A stretch of DNA of 64,000 bases from Selenomonadaceae bacterium (GTDB taxonomy: Bacteria > Bacillota > Negativicutes > Selenomonadales > Selenomonadaceae). The number at the start of each line of letters is the position of its first letter. The stretch's first letter is position 1. The stretch spans positions 1 through 64,000 of the forward strand of contig JAFXTD010000038.1 in the NCBI GenBank assembly GCA_017535925.1, written 5' to 3'. Below, piece after piece: positions 44,411 through 53,584 of this stretch. The notes below the pieces were generated by a model. The model was not told where the DNA came from. It did not search any database and saw only the letters and a program-made list of their open reading frames with translations. The position numbers and the translations under genes are program-made.

Positions 44411-44654
44411 TAGGGTCTGTTGGTAAATTTAAAAGCAACGGTTGGCGAAAGCCCGGCCGTCACGGATGACGGCCGCCGGCAACTTGCGGCAGGATAGCCG
44501 CATTGCCGGACAAACGCCCTTTTCTTTTGCTACTTTTCTTTTGGGCGCAGCAAAAGAAAAGTAGAAGAGACTTGCAAAAGAAAAGTAGATTTAAAAATAA
44601 AATTCATTGAACCGCTCAATCGAAGCCGCCGATTGAATTTACCAACAACCCCTA
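44411..44654. mobile_element. MITE-like element, copy E, complete with TA duplication
   Basis: GGGTCTGTTGGTAAATT and AATTTACCAACAACCCC ends, each flanked by TA. Contains the GGCCGTC palindrome, a GCCGGCAACTTGCGGC-type hairpin variant, CTACTTTTCTTTTG/CAAAAGAAAAGTAG and a second AAAAGAAAAGTAG. The 160 bases on to the permease start hold GGCAGGAATTTTTT motifs (44731, 44763) also seen before fumarase (388). Confidence 0.85.
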
Positions 44655-44814
44655 ATTTCAACGACTGCCCTGAACGTTTCGACAGATTAAATGAGTTGAC
44701 GCGCAACGTTGACAGAAAATTTTTACTAAGGCAGGAATTTTTTCGCCCGTCATAGAAAAATGCGGCAGGAATTTATCTTTTGTTTATTTTTTGGTAAGGG
44801 GGTCGGGGGAATTG

Positions 44815-46344
44815 ATGTTTCTACTTGCGCTGTCGCCGATTTTGTGGCTGGTGATTGCGCTCAGCGTTATCAAAATGGCGGCGTGGAAGGCGTGCCTTAT
44901 CGCACTTATCATTTCTTTGGCGGCAGGCATGGGCGTTTGGGATATGGAAAGTGTACGAGCGATTGAATCCGTCTTGGAAGGTGTCGCGCTTGCATGTTGG
45001 CCTATCCTCTTGGTTATCGTCGCTGCAATTTTTACTTACAACTTGACTTTGCACACGAAGGCAATGGACACGATTAAGGACATGTTGACGAGCGTCAGTC
45101 ACGATAAGCGCGTTCTGATTCTTTTAATCGGCTGGGGCTTCGGCGGTTTCTTGGAAGGCATGGCGGGTTTCGGAACGGCTATTGCTGTCCCGGCAGGTAT
45201 GCTCGCGGGTATCGGCATTAATCCGATTTTATCCGTCTCGGTCTGTCTGATTGCAAACTCGGTGCCGACCGCTTACGGCTCAATCGGCATTCCGCTTGTC
45301 ACGTTGGCAAATGTCACGGGCTTTGATTCGGTTCAACTTGCAACGTTCACTTCCTTGCAACTCGGCGTTTTAACTTTGCTTTGTCCTTGGCTTATGGTTA
45401 TCGTCACGGGCGGCGGCATGAAAGCTCTGCGCGGCATGACGATGTTTTGTTTGGGAGCCGGTCTTGCATTTTTCCTGCCCGAACTCGCGCTGTCAATGTT
45501 CGTCGGTCCGGAATTGGCAGTCGTCGCCGGCGCAATTTGCACTATGGGCACGATTGTTTTCATTGCGAAAAAATTCCCCGTCAACGATCCCGAATTCGCA
45601 ATGCCCGACCAAGCTCAAACAAAAATTTCCACCGCGAAGGCAATTAACGCTTGCCTGCCGTTCATTTTGATTTTCTTCTTCCTGCTGTTCACGAGTAAAC
45701 TTGTCCCGCCGATTAATTCGTTCCTCATGCAATTCAAATCGGCTGTCCCGATTTACAACGGCGAGGGTGGTTCACCTTATACCTTTGTTTGGATTAATAC
45801 TCCCGGCGTGCTGATAATGTTGGCGTCATTCATTGCGGGCTCAAAGCAGGGCGCGAGCTTCGGCGAAATGTTCGGCGTCTTGAAAAAAACCGTCAACAAT
45901 CTCAAGTTCACTATGGTCACGATTATTGCGGTTATCGCGACGGCAAAAGTCATGGGCTACAGCGGCATGACCGGACAAATTGCTGATACGGCAGTTGCGG
46001 CGACCGGCTCGGCTTATCCTCTGATAGCGGCATTTCTCGGCTCGGTAGGAACTTACATAACAGGCTCGGCTACGTCAAGCTGCGTTCTCTTCGGCAAGTT
46101 GCAAGTCATAGCCAGCCAAGCTATCGGCGCAAGTGAATCCGCTCAAGCGTGGGTGGCTGCGGCAAATGCTACGGGTGCCTGCGCGGGCAAAATGATTTCT
46201 CCGCTGTCAATCGCTATCGGCTCGGCGGCTATCGGCGTCAAAGGTGCAGACTCTCAACTTTTGTCTTTCGCCGTGAAAATTTATATTCCGTTCGTAATTT
46301 TCATGGGCGCGGTCGTCTACTTCGGACAGGCAATTATCGGCTAG
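44815..46344 (+). CDS. lctP: L-lactate permease, second copy
   Basis: 509 residues from ATG 44815 (MFLLALSPILWLVIALSVIK), with AAGGGGGTCGGGGG ahead. LctP family, with GFGGFLEGMAGFGTAIAVPAG and GSVGTYITGSATSSCVLFGKLQ. Paralogous to the permease at 14.3 kb along its whole length but clearly diverged. It precedes cobalamin adenosyltransferase and (convergent) glycerate kinase; glycolate or lactate uptake would be consistent with the latter. Confidence 0.9.
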   Translation: MFLLALSPILWLVIALSVIKMAAWKACLIALIISLAAGMGVWDMESVRAIESVLEGVALACWPILLVIVAAIFTYNLTLHTKAMDTIKDMLTSVSHDKRVLILLIGWGFGGFLEGMAGFGTAIAVPAGMLAGIGINPILSVSVCLIANSVPTAYGSIGIPLVTLANVTGFDSVQLATFTSLQLGVLTLLCPWLMVIVTGGGMKALRGMTMFCLGAGLAFFLPELALSMFVGPELAVVAGAICTMGTIVFIAKKFPVNDPEFAMPDQAQTKISTAKAINACLPFILIFFFLLFTSKLVPPINSFLMQFKSAVPIYNGEGGSPYTFVWINTPGVLIMLASFIAGSKQGASFGEMFGVLKKTVNNLKFTMVTIIAVIATAKVMGYSGMTGQIADTAVAATGSAYPLIAAFLGSVGTYITGSATSSCVLFGKLQVIASQAIGASESAQAWVAAANATGACAGKMISPLSIAIGSAAIGVKGADSQLLSFAVKIYIPFVIFMGAVVYFGQAIIG

Positions 46345-46353
46345 GAGGCTGCC

Positions 46354-46854
46354 ATGAAAATTTACACGAAGACAGGCGACAAAGGCTTGACAAGTCTCTA
46401 CACCGGCGAGCGCGTCGAAAAAAATTCTCTGCGTGTTCAAGTTTACGGCGCGATTGACGAGGCGGACTCTGCTTTGGGTTTGGCGCGGGCGTTCGTCGAA
46501 GTCGAGGCAGTCAAAGAAAAAATTTTCCTCCTCCAAAAAAATTTGCCGAAACTTATGGCGGACTTCGCGAGCTTGAATCGGGAGCCGACGATAACTTTCG
46601 ACGACGTGAAAAATCTTGAATCGGAAATGGACGCGCTGGAAAATTTGTTGCCGCCTTTGAGAGAGTTCATAATTCCCGGCAACTCAAAAGGCGGAGCATT
46701 CCTCGACTTGGCAAGAACAATCACACGCCGCGCAGAAAGATTATCTTGCGAGCTGTCGAAGTCGGAGCCCGTTCACGAGGCGGACAAAATTTTCCTCAAT
46801 CGCCTGTCCGATTATTGTTTCCTGTTAATGAGACGAGAAGATTTAAAACTTTAG
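46354..46854 (+). CDS. pduO: ATP:cob(I)alamin adenosyltransferase, PduO type
   Basis: 166 residues. N-terminal KIYTKTGDKGLTSLYTGERVEKN, then RVQVYGAIDEADSALGLAR and the C-terminal ARTITRRAERLSCELS and FLNRLSDYCFLLMR blocks of the trimeric PduO/MMAB family. Makes adenosylcobalamin for B12-dependent mutases, as in methylmalonyl-CoA/propionate pathways. Nine bases after the permease stop, so cotranscribed. Its stop overlaps the convergent glycerate kinase stop by four bases. Confidence 0.9.
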   Translation: MKIYTKTGDKGLTSLYTGERVEKNSLRVQVYGAIDEADSALGLARAFVEVEAVKEKIFLLQKNLPKLMADFASLNREPTITFDDVKNLESEMDALENLLPPLREFIIPGNSKGGAFLDLARTITRRAERLSCELSKSEPVHEADKIFLNRLSDYCFLLMRREDLKL

Positions 46855-47969
46855 CGCGAACGTTCAATCAATCGAATAATCTGTTTAACCGTCGCCGAAA
46901 TATTTTCTGTGGCGATATTTTTTTGCATGGCTTCGGCTAAAGTCATCGGCTTTCGCAAAATCGCAAAGGCGGCATCGAGTCCCGCGTCGTCAGAAATATC
47001 CGCAACACTTCCGCCGATACCGACCGTCAAAATTTTCGGATTGAGTTTCTTTGCAAGCTTCGCCACACCCGAAGGAGCTTTGCCTTGAGCGGTCTGATTG
47101 TCGAGGCGACCTTCGCCGGTTATCAAAACGTCAGCCGACTTCAAATCCTGCGCAATGTCGAGCGTGTCCAAAACCAAATCGACGCCGGGCAAAAGAGAGC
47201 CGCGAAGATAACTTCTGAACGCAAAACCCAAGCCGCCCGCAGCTCCGTCGCCCGCCGCAGATTTTTTTTCAAGCTTGAGGAAACGCGCACTTAAATCGCC
47301 GAAATTTTTTATCCAAGCATCCATCGTCGAAACAATTTCGGGCGTCGCACCTTTTTGAGGAGCGTAGACCGCCGAGCAACCGTTCGAGCCCGTCAAAGGA
47401 TTCGTCACGTCGCAGGCGATTCGGAATTTGCAATCGCGAAGTTCGGGTAAAACTTTTGAATCGTCAACGGCAGAAATTTTTTCCAAGTCGCGCCCAAAAA
47501 TGCCGCCGCCGAAATCAAAGCCGAGAGCCGTCAACATTCCCAAGCCGCAATCGTTCGTCGCCGAGCCTCCGATACCGATAACAAAATCGCGGCAGCCGTC
47601 GTCAATCGCAAATTTAATCAGTTCGCCCACGCCGTAAGTTGTCGTGTTGAGCGGGTTGCGTTTGTCTTCGGGGACAAGAGGCAAGCCCGCCGCGTTTGCC
47701 ATTTCTATGACCGCCAATTTTTTTTCAAGGACTTCGCCGAATTGAGCAAAGACTTTTCCGCCGAGAGGGTCTGTGACTTCAACGGTTTTCATTTCGCCGC
47801 CGAGTGCCTTCGTGATTGCAAAGCAAGTTCCCTCGCCGCCGTCAGCCAACGGAAAAATTTTTACGGTCGATTTTGGTGCCGCCGATAAAATTCCTTCACG
47901 AGCCGCCTCGCCCGCCTCCAAACTTGTCAAGCTGCCTTTCAAGCTGTCAATCGCCACGATGATTTTCAT
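46851..47969 (-). CDS. glxK: Glycerate 2-kinase (GlxK/GarK type)
   Basis: 372 residues from ATG 47969 after GGAGG. MKIIVAIDSLKGSLTSLEAGEA, FPLADGGEGTCFAI, GIGGSATNDCGLGMLTALG, and ADVLITGEGRLDNQTAQGK are the family blocks. Phosphorylates D-glycerate. Single gene. Confidence 0.92.
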   Translation of the reverse strand: MKIIVAIDSLKGSLTSLEAGEAAREGILSAAPKSTVKIFPLADGGEGTCFAITKALGGEMKTVEVTDPLGGKVFAQFGEVLEKKLAVIEMANAAGLPLVPEDKRNPLNTTTYGVGELIKFAIDDGCRDFVIGIGGSATNDCGLGMLTALGFDFGGGIFGRDLEKISAVDDSKVLPELRDCKFRIACDVTNPLTGSNGCSAVYAPQKGATPEIVSTMDAWIKNFGDLSARFLKLEKKSAAGDGAAGGLGFAFRSYLRGSLLPGVDLVLDTLDIAQDLKSADVLITGEGRLDNQTAQGKAPSGVAKLAKKLNPKILTVGIGGSVADISDDAGLDAAFAILRKPMTLAEAMQKNIATENISATVKQIIRLIERSR

Positions 47970-47999
47970 ATTGAAGACCTCCGTCAAAAATTTCACGCC

Positions 48000-48030
48000 A
48001 TTATATCACGCGGCAAAAATTATTGCGCAG
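48000..48030 (-). promoter_or_regulatory. Probable promoter of glxK
   Basis: Minus strand GTGATATAAT, a good extended -10; the -35 is imperfect. Confidence 0.45.
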
Positions 48031-48085
48031 CTGAAAGGAAAATTAAAAAGCGCGGGGAATATAAATTTACGGAGGTTGAAATGCT

Positions 48086-49918
48086 GTGAGAAGTGCGGAG
48101 CTTGATGAATTTGTTGAGCGCGTGAACGAGCGGACAGATATTTATTCCGTAGTGTCGCGCTACGTGCAACTTACTCAAAGGAACGGGCGATATTGGGGAC
48201 GTTGTCCCTTTCACAACGAGAAAACCGCTTCCTTCTGCGTGAGTGCCGATAAGGGACTTTTTTATTGCTTCGGGTGCGGCGCGGGCGGCAATGCCTTCAA
48301 GTTCCTTTCGCTCATTGAAAATATCAGCTACTTCGAGGCGATTAAACTTCAAGCGCAAAGATTGGACATTGACCTCCCCACGAGGAAACTTTCCCCCGAA
48401 GAAGAGCGGCGACGGCGTGAGGAAAAAGATTTATTCAAAATCAATGAACTTGCGCAGGATTTTTATCACGAAAGTTTAATCAAGACAGCTCGCGGCGAAG
48501 TCGGCAGGAAATATCTTGAGGCGCGTGGAATTACAGCGGAGACCATTGAAAATTTCAAATTGGGTTTCGCGCCCGAAGAGTGGGACAACCTCTTGACGAC
48601 CTTGAGGCGGAAAGGCTTTTCTCATCAGCAAATAGAAACTGTCGGGCTCATCACCAAAAGCAAAAATTCTTCCGGCTACTACGACAGATTTCGCGGACGA
48701 ATCATGATTCCGATTACCGATATTTTCGGGCACGTCGTCGGTTTCGGCGGGCGCGTGCTTGAGGCTTCCGATAACGATACGCCCAAATATCTCAACACGT
48801 CCGAAACTCCAATCTTCAACAAAAGAAATTTGCTTTTCGGCTTGGACAAATCGAATCGTGCGATAAGCTCGGCGGGCAAGGCGATTGTCGTCGAAGGTTA
48901 CATGGATGCAATTTCTCTTTTCAGCGCGGGGATAAAAAATGTTGTCGCCTCGCTCGGCACCGCCTTCACGCCCGAACACGCCAAATTGATTACGCGCTAC
49001 ACAAAGAAAATTATTTTCTGCTACGACAGCGACGAGGCAGGTCAAAAAGCTACGATACGTGCTTTGCCTATCGTTCAAGCTGCAGGTGCGGAAGTCTTTA
49101 TCATAAAAGTTCCCGACGGCAAAGACCCCGACGAATTTATTCGCAAGCACGGCAAAGAAGAATTCGAGACGCTCATAAAAAACGCGGAGACGATGATTGA
49201 CTACCGCATAAATTACGTTGTCGACCATTCGGATTTGTCGACGATTTCCGGAAAGGTCAGAGCCTTGCATGATATTCTTCCCGTCGTTGCCAATGTTGAT
49301 TCGGAAGTTCTGCGCAACGAGTATCGCAAAAAAATTTCCTCTGCGTTGGTTATGGACGAGCATGACATTGCCTCCGAGTGGAAAAATTTTTCTTCCAAGA
49401 CGAGACAAGAAAATTTCCGCGAGCCCGAAATTAAAACGGTTGCAATTCAAAGACCAATCCTTCCCGATAACGACACAACGTCACAAGTTCGCCTTGCCTG
49501 CGAAGATATTTTGCGTCTTTCGTGGCATGACACCGAAGCACTTGAATATGCGTTGAAATTGGTTCCGCGAGAAATTTTTACGGAACCGCACAGAGAAATA
49601 ATAAAATGGTATCGAACTTGCGCGGCTGAAGAAAGACGCCCCGACCAAATGAGGGCTGCGGAAGAATTGAGCGAGGCGGCTTATGCGGAACTTTCACGAA
49701 TATTTATAGACGGTTTTGAAACGCCGCCGGAGACAGACCTCAAAGTCTTTGACGATGCCGTAAACTTTTTACGCTTGACCATGCTGAAAAAAAAATATAA
49801 AGATTTGGTTGTGCAAGCCGAAAAACAAGCTTCAAACGACAAAGAGACCTACAACAAAACAGTTGAAGAGTCGTTGAAAATAAAAAAAGAGATTGACAAA
49901 CTGCAAAACAATCCATAA
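48086..49918 (+). CDS. dnaG: DNA primase
   Basis: 610 residues from GTG 48086, ten bases after GGAGG. CPFHNEKTASFCVSADKGLFYCFGCGAGG zinc ribbon, RNAP-like catalytic core with AIVVEGYMDAISLFSAG and CYDSDEAGQKA toprim motifs, then a DnaB-interacting C-terminal domain. Followed 25 bases later by rpoD, the conserved macromolecular-synthesis order. An A9 run near the 3-prime end (in codons for LKKKYK) could provoke slippage. Confidence 0.95.
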   Translation: MRSAELDEFVERVNERTDIYSVVSRYVQLTQRNGRYWGRCPFHNEKTASFCVSADKGLFYCFGCGAGGNAFKFLSLIENISYFEAIKLQAQRLDIDLPTRKLSPEEERRRREEKDLFKINELAQDFYHESLIKTARGEVGRKYLEARGITAETIENFKLGFAPEEWDNLLTTLRRKGFSHQQIETVGLITKSKNSSGYYDRFRGRIMIPITDIFGHVVGFGGRVLEASDNDTPKYLNTSETPIFNKRNLLFGLDKSNRAISSAGKAIVVEGYMDAISLFSAGIKNVVASLGTAFTPEHAKLITRYTKKIIFCYDSDEAGQKATIRALPIVQAAGAEVFIIKVPDGKDPDEFIRKHGKEEFETLIKNAETMIDYRINYVVDHSDLSTISGKVRALHDILPVVANVDSEVLRNEYRKKISSALVMDEHDIASEWKNFSSKTRQENFREPEIKTVAIQRPILPDNDTTSQVRLACEDILRLSWHDTEALEYALKLVPREIFTEPHREIIKWYRTCAAEERRPDQMRAAEELSEAAYAELSRIFIDGFETPPETDLKVFDDAVNFLRLTMLKKKYKDLVVQAEKQASNDKETYNKTVEESLKIKKEIDKLQNNP

Positions 49919-49943
49919 TTGTTTTTGAAAGGAGGCTGCGATA

Positions 49944-51257
49944 ATGACAGGAGAAAATAAAACTGTCGAGCCGATTAAAGGCGGCTCCCACGGCAGCCTG
50001 TCGGGAAACAAAAAAAATCATTCCGCACAAAAAAAATCAGAGCCGGCGGCGGTAACTTCTGCGGAAAAAAGTCGTCCGCAAAAAATTATTTCGGCTTTAA
50101 CGGAAAGGGCTAAGCAAACCGGCGGGAAACTTACTTGGGGAGATTTTGACAGAATTACACAAAGCTTCGGCATGGAAAACGACGCCGAAGAGATTGACGA
50201 AATTTTGAGCCTGTGCGAACACGAAGGCATTCCGATAATCGACGAAGAAACCCCGCTTGAGGATATGGGCGACGGTGTCGAAGTCGATTTATCTGCCGAA
50301 GAGGTTGCGCTTGAACAAGAGGATGCTCTCTCTTCCGTCGAGACTGTCGAAGTTCCTTCAGACGATGTCGAAACGCCGAAGCCGATCGTTGAAACCGATT
50401 TGATAACCGACAATATTTCAATCGACGACCCTGTTCGCATGTACTTGAAAGAAATAGGAAGAGTGCCGCTCCTCACTGCCGACGAAGAAAAAGAATTGGC
50501 AATGCGTATGGAATCGGAGGACGAGGAAGAACATACCGAAGCGCAAAAAGAACTTGCTGAAGCAAATTTGCGTTTGGTTGTGTCAATCGCCAAAAGATAC
50601 GCCGGACGAGGCATGGGCTTTTTGGATTTGATTCAAGAGGGCAACTTGGGATTGATTAAAGCCGTCGAAAAATTCGATTACCGCAAAGGCTACAAGTTTT
50701 CGACATACGCAACTTGGTGGATTCGTCAAGCGATAACGAGGGCAATAGCCGACCAAGCGCGCACAATCCGAATTCCCGTGCACATGGTCGAGACGATTAA
50801 CAAGCTCACGAGAGTTTCACGGAACCTGTTGCAGAAAAACGGACGCGAACCGACCGACGAAGAAATTGCGGCTGAAATGGAAGTGGACGTTGCTCGCGTT
50901 CGAGAGATAAAAAAAATTTCGCAAGAGCCGGTTTCACTTGAAACACCCGTCGGCGAGGAAGACGATTCGCATTTGGGTGACTTCATAGAAGACCACGACG
51001 CCCCCGCCCCCGCCGATGCCGCCTCGTTCATGCTTTTGAAGGAGCAGCTTGAAGATGTTCTGGGAACTTTGACGCAACGCGAGAAAAATGTTTTGCGCTT
51101 GAGGTTCGGACTTGAGGACGGCAGAGCACGCACGCTTGAGGAAGTCGGAAAAAGTTTCAACGTCACACGCGAGAGAATTCGTCAAATCGAGGCAAAGGCA
51201 CTTCGCAAACTGCGCCACCCCGCCCGTTCAAAGAAACTCAAAGATTTTTTGGACTGA
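49944..51257 (+). CDS. rpoD: RNA polymerase primary sigma factor
   Basis: 437 residues. Basic/disordered start, then acidic 1.1-type region; region 1.2 [21 protein letters not shown]; 2.1-2.4 [26 protein letters not shown] and [20 protein letters not shown]; 3; and 4.2 [20 protein letters not shown]. Housekeeping sigma-70, consistent with the many TTGACA/TATAAT promoters in this window. Confidence 0.96.
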   Translation: MTGENKTVEPIKGGSHGSLSGNKKNHSAQKKSEPAAVTSAEKSRPQKIISALTERAKQTGGKLTWGDFDRITQSFGMENDAEEIDEILSLCEHEGIPIIDEETPLEDMGDGVEVDLSAEEVALEQEDALSSVETVEVPSDDVETPKPIVETDLITDNISIDDPVRMYLKEIGRVPLLTADEEKELAMRMESEDEEEHTEAQKELAEANLRLVVSIAKRYAGRGMGFLDLIQEGNLGLIKAVEKFDYRKGYKFSTYATWWIRQAITRAIADQARTIRIPVHMVETINKLTRVSRNLLQKNGREPTDEEIAAEMEVDVARVREIKKISQEPVSLETPVGEEDDSHLGDFIEDHDAPAPADAASFMLLKEQLEDVLGTLTQREKNVLRLRFGLEDGRARTLEEVGKSFNVTRERIRQIEAKALRKLRHPARSKKLKDFLD

Positions 51258-51266
51258 AAAAAATTT

Positions 51267-51291
51267 TTCCCCGCGCAGGGGAATTTTTTTT
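51267..51291 (+). terminator. Terminator after rpoD
   Basis: TTCCCC, GCGCA, GGGGAA and T8; it lies immediately before the era ribosome site, so era needs read-through or its own promoter. Confidence 0.8.
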
Positions 51292-51303
51292 GGAGGGATT
51301 GAC

Positions 51304-52194
51304 ATGAATTACAAATCGGGATTCGTTGCGGTTATCGGCAGACCGAATGTCGGCAAGTCGACGCTGATAAATAAAATTATCGGGCAGAAGGTCGCGATAA
51401 CCTCCGACAAGCCGCAGACGACGCGCAGTCGAATTCAATGTATCTTGACGGAAGACGACGCGCAAATAATTTTTCTCGACACGCCCGGCATTCACAAGCC
51501 CAAGTTCAAACTCGGCGAATACATGCTCAAGGCGGCGGAAGGCACGCTTAAAGAAGTCGACGCGATTTTTTTTGTGATTGATGCGACGGAAAAATTCGGC
51601 GGCGGAGAAAAATATATCCTCGAACGCTTGAGCACGACGACCAAGCCCGTTATCCTCGTCGTGAACAAAATCGACTTGCTTGACCGCGAAAAACTTTTGC
51701 CGATAATCGCCGAATACTCTGCGCGCAGAAATTTTGCGGCAGTCGTTCCGATAAGCGCGGCGAACGGAATCAACCTCGATGAACTTATCGGCGAGGTGAA
51801 AAAATTTTTGCCCGAAGGCGTTCAATATTATCCCGCCGACATGGTGACCGACCAACCCGAACGCTTGATAATCGCCGAGTTGATTCGCGAAAAAATTTTA
51901 CACGCGACGCAAGACGAAGTGCCTCACTCAATCGCCGTCGACTTGGAGGAATTCACGCCTCGCGACAACGGAACGATTTTTATTCGGGCGACGATTTATG
52001 TTGAGCGCGATTCGCAAAAAGGCATTTTAATCGGCAAGAGCGGCGCAATGCTCAAGCAAGTGGGAGCGGCTGCTCGACCCGAAATTGAAATGCTTTTGGG
52101 CGCGAAAATTTTTTTGGACTTGTGGGTCAAAGTCAAACGCGATTGGCGAAATTCAATCGGCGCATTGCAAAGCTTCGGTTTGAAAGATTTTTAA
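51304..52194 (+). CDS. era: GTPase Era
   Basis: 296 residues from ATG 51304 after GGAGGG. GRPNVGKSTLINKIIG G1, DTPGIHKPK G3, NKIDLLD G4; the C-terminal KH domain includes GILIGKSGAMLKQVGAAARPEIE. Assembles the 30S subunit by binding 16S rRNA 3-prime end. The usual neighbours (ybeY, recO) are absent. Confidence 0.95.
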   Translation: MNYKSGFVAVIGRPNVGKSTLINKIIGQKVAITSDKPQTTRSRIQCILTEDDAQIIFLDTPGIHKPKFKLGEYMLKAAEGTLKEVDAIFFVIDATEKFGGGEKYILERLSTTTKPVILVVNKIDLLDREKLLPIIAEYSARRNFAAVVPISAANGINLDELIGEVKKFLPEGVQYYPADMVTDQPERLIIAELIREKILHATQDEVPHSIAVDLEEFTPRDNGTIFIRATIYVERDSQKGILIGKSGAMLKQVGAAARPEIEMLLGAKIFLDLWVKVKRDWRNSIGALQSFGLKDF

Positions 52195-52204
52195 GGAGGC
52201 AATC

Positions 52205-53482
52205 ATGGGAAACTATTCACCCCCCCCCACGTTACTTATAATGTTTAATCGACCTCACAAGGCCGCGCAGGTTCTTGAAAGAGTTCGGCAAGTGCGTCCG
52301 CCCAAAATGTTTATCGTCATTGACGGAGCGAGGTCGAATCGTCCCGGCGAGGCGGAAAAAGTTCACCGGTGTCGTGCTCTTAAAGATACAATCGATTGGG
52401 AATGCGATTTGAAAATCAATTTCGCCGAAACAAATATGGGTTGCAAAAATCGAATCGCGTCAGGCATTACTTGGGCTTTTGAGTATGTGGATGAACTCAT
52501 AATCCTTGAGGATGATTGCGTGCCCGATTTAACTTTTTTCCGCTACTGTCGTGAACTGCTTGATAAGTATCGCAATGACAATCGAATTTTTTCCATTGGC
52601 GGTTCCAATCGAGATTACTGCGAGCCTTTTGACGAGAGCTACGCCTTTTCCAAAAGATTTTACGGCTGGGGCTGGGCGACGTGGAAGCGGGCATGGAAAA
52701 ATTTTGACATAAGCATGAGTCAATGGTCTGAATTAAAGCAAGACAGATATTTGAAAAATATTTTCCGCAAGCATGACCGGCGCAATATCGAAAACGAATT
52801 CCAAATGACTTACGAGGGGAAGATTGACACTTGGGATTATATATGGTGGTTGAATTCCTTGGAAAATCATGCTCTCCATATAGTGCCTCGAACAAATTTA
52901 GTGCGAAACACGGGCTTCGGAGTTGACGGCACACATACCGCTTTTCCGGTGTTTGAACATTTGTACATGGACAACGCGATAAATTTTCCGCTGATTCATC
53001 CCAAAATAATATCGCCGCTCGACAGACTTTTTGTCAATCCGATTTTTCCCGAAAACCCTGCAGAGAGAGCAGAATTCAAAAAAAATTCCGAGCAGGCACT
53101 TGCGGAATACGATTCGACTTTCCGTCAACTTTTGAATTTAAAACAATTCCACGCCGTGATAATTCTGTTCGAAGAATTGTTGCGGAAGCGAATCACACCT
53201 CACTTGACGCAACGGCATTTGAATTTCGTTTGGTACACAGTGCTTGCTCATTTCAATTTGGGCGATTTTGAACACGCGGAAGCTTTGGCGGATGTTCTTT
53301 TAACTTTCGAGCCGCACAATATCGAACTTTTAATTTTTTCAACCAATACCTCAATGCGGCAAAAAAATTTCCAAAAAGCTCACGACAAAGTTGCCTTGCT
53401 GAAAAAACTCAACGTCACCAATGAAATTCAAAAAGCTCAAATAGCCAATCTCGTCGGAGCGTTGAAGACTTTAACCGATTAA
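52205..53482 (+). CDS. Glycosyltransferase-like protein with C9 tract
   Basis: 425 residues. GT-A-like start TLLIMFNRPHKAAQVLERV, FIVIDGARSNRPGE, NMGCKNRIASGITWAFEY and metal-site-like ELIILEDDCVPDLTF; then FYGWGWATWKRAW typical of the HlpA-like family-2 group. The C-terminal 120 residues look helical and repeat-like (HFNLGDFEHAEALADVLLTF, TPR-type). Codons 6-8 are nine C (52220-52228): eight C stops at TTA-TAA, ten C at GTT-TAA, so a slip switches it off. AAGGAGG ahead; ten bases after era. Confidence 0.83.
   Translation: MGNYSPPPTLLIMFNRPHKAAQVLERVRQVRPPKMFIVIDGARSNRPGEAEKVHRCRALKDTIDWECDLKINFAETNMGCKNRIASGITWAFEYVDELIILEDDCVPDLTFFRYCRELLDKYRNDNRIFSIGGSNRDYCEPFDESYAFSKRFYGWGWATWKRAWKNFDISMSQWSELKQDRYLKNIFRKHDRRNIENEFQMTYEGKIDTWDYIWWLNSLENHALHIVPRTNLVRNTGFGVDGTHTAFPVFEHLYMDNAINFPLIHPKIISPLDRLFVNPIFPENPAERAEFKKNSEQALAEYDSTFRQLLNLKQFHAVIILFEELLRKRITPHLTQRHLNFVWYTVLAHFNLGDFEHAEALADVLLTFEPHNIELLIFSTNTSMRQKNFQKAHDKVALLKKLNVTNEIQKAQIANLVGALKTLTD
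52220..52228. repeat. Poly-C tract C9
   Basis: Nine C in codons 6-8 of the glycosyltransferase gene. Confidence 0.95.
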
Positions 53483-53496
53483 CCCAAGAAATTTTT

Positions 53497-53529
53497 ATCC
53501 TTGCCCGTTTCGGCAGGGATTTATTTTTT
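53497..53529 (+). terminator. Terminator after the glycosyltransferase gene
   Basis: ATCCTTGCC/GGCAGGGAT stem, then TTATTTTTTT. Confidence 0.87.
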
Positions 53530-53584
53530 TGCGTTGAATAGTTGAAAAAAATTTTTAGTCGTGAACCGAGAGGAGCGATTGGTA

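Noticed and set aside
49786..49796. A9 run near the end of dnaG as a phase-variation site
   Set aside because: A runs are common in this A/T-tract-rich DNA, and switching off an essential primase is implausible.
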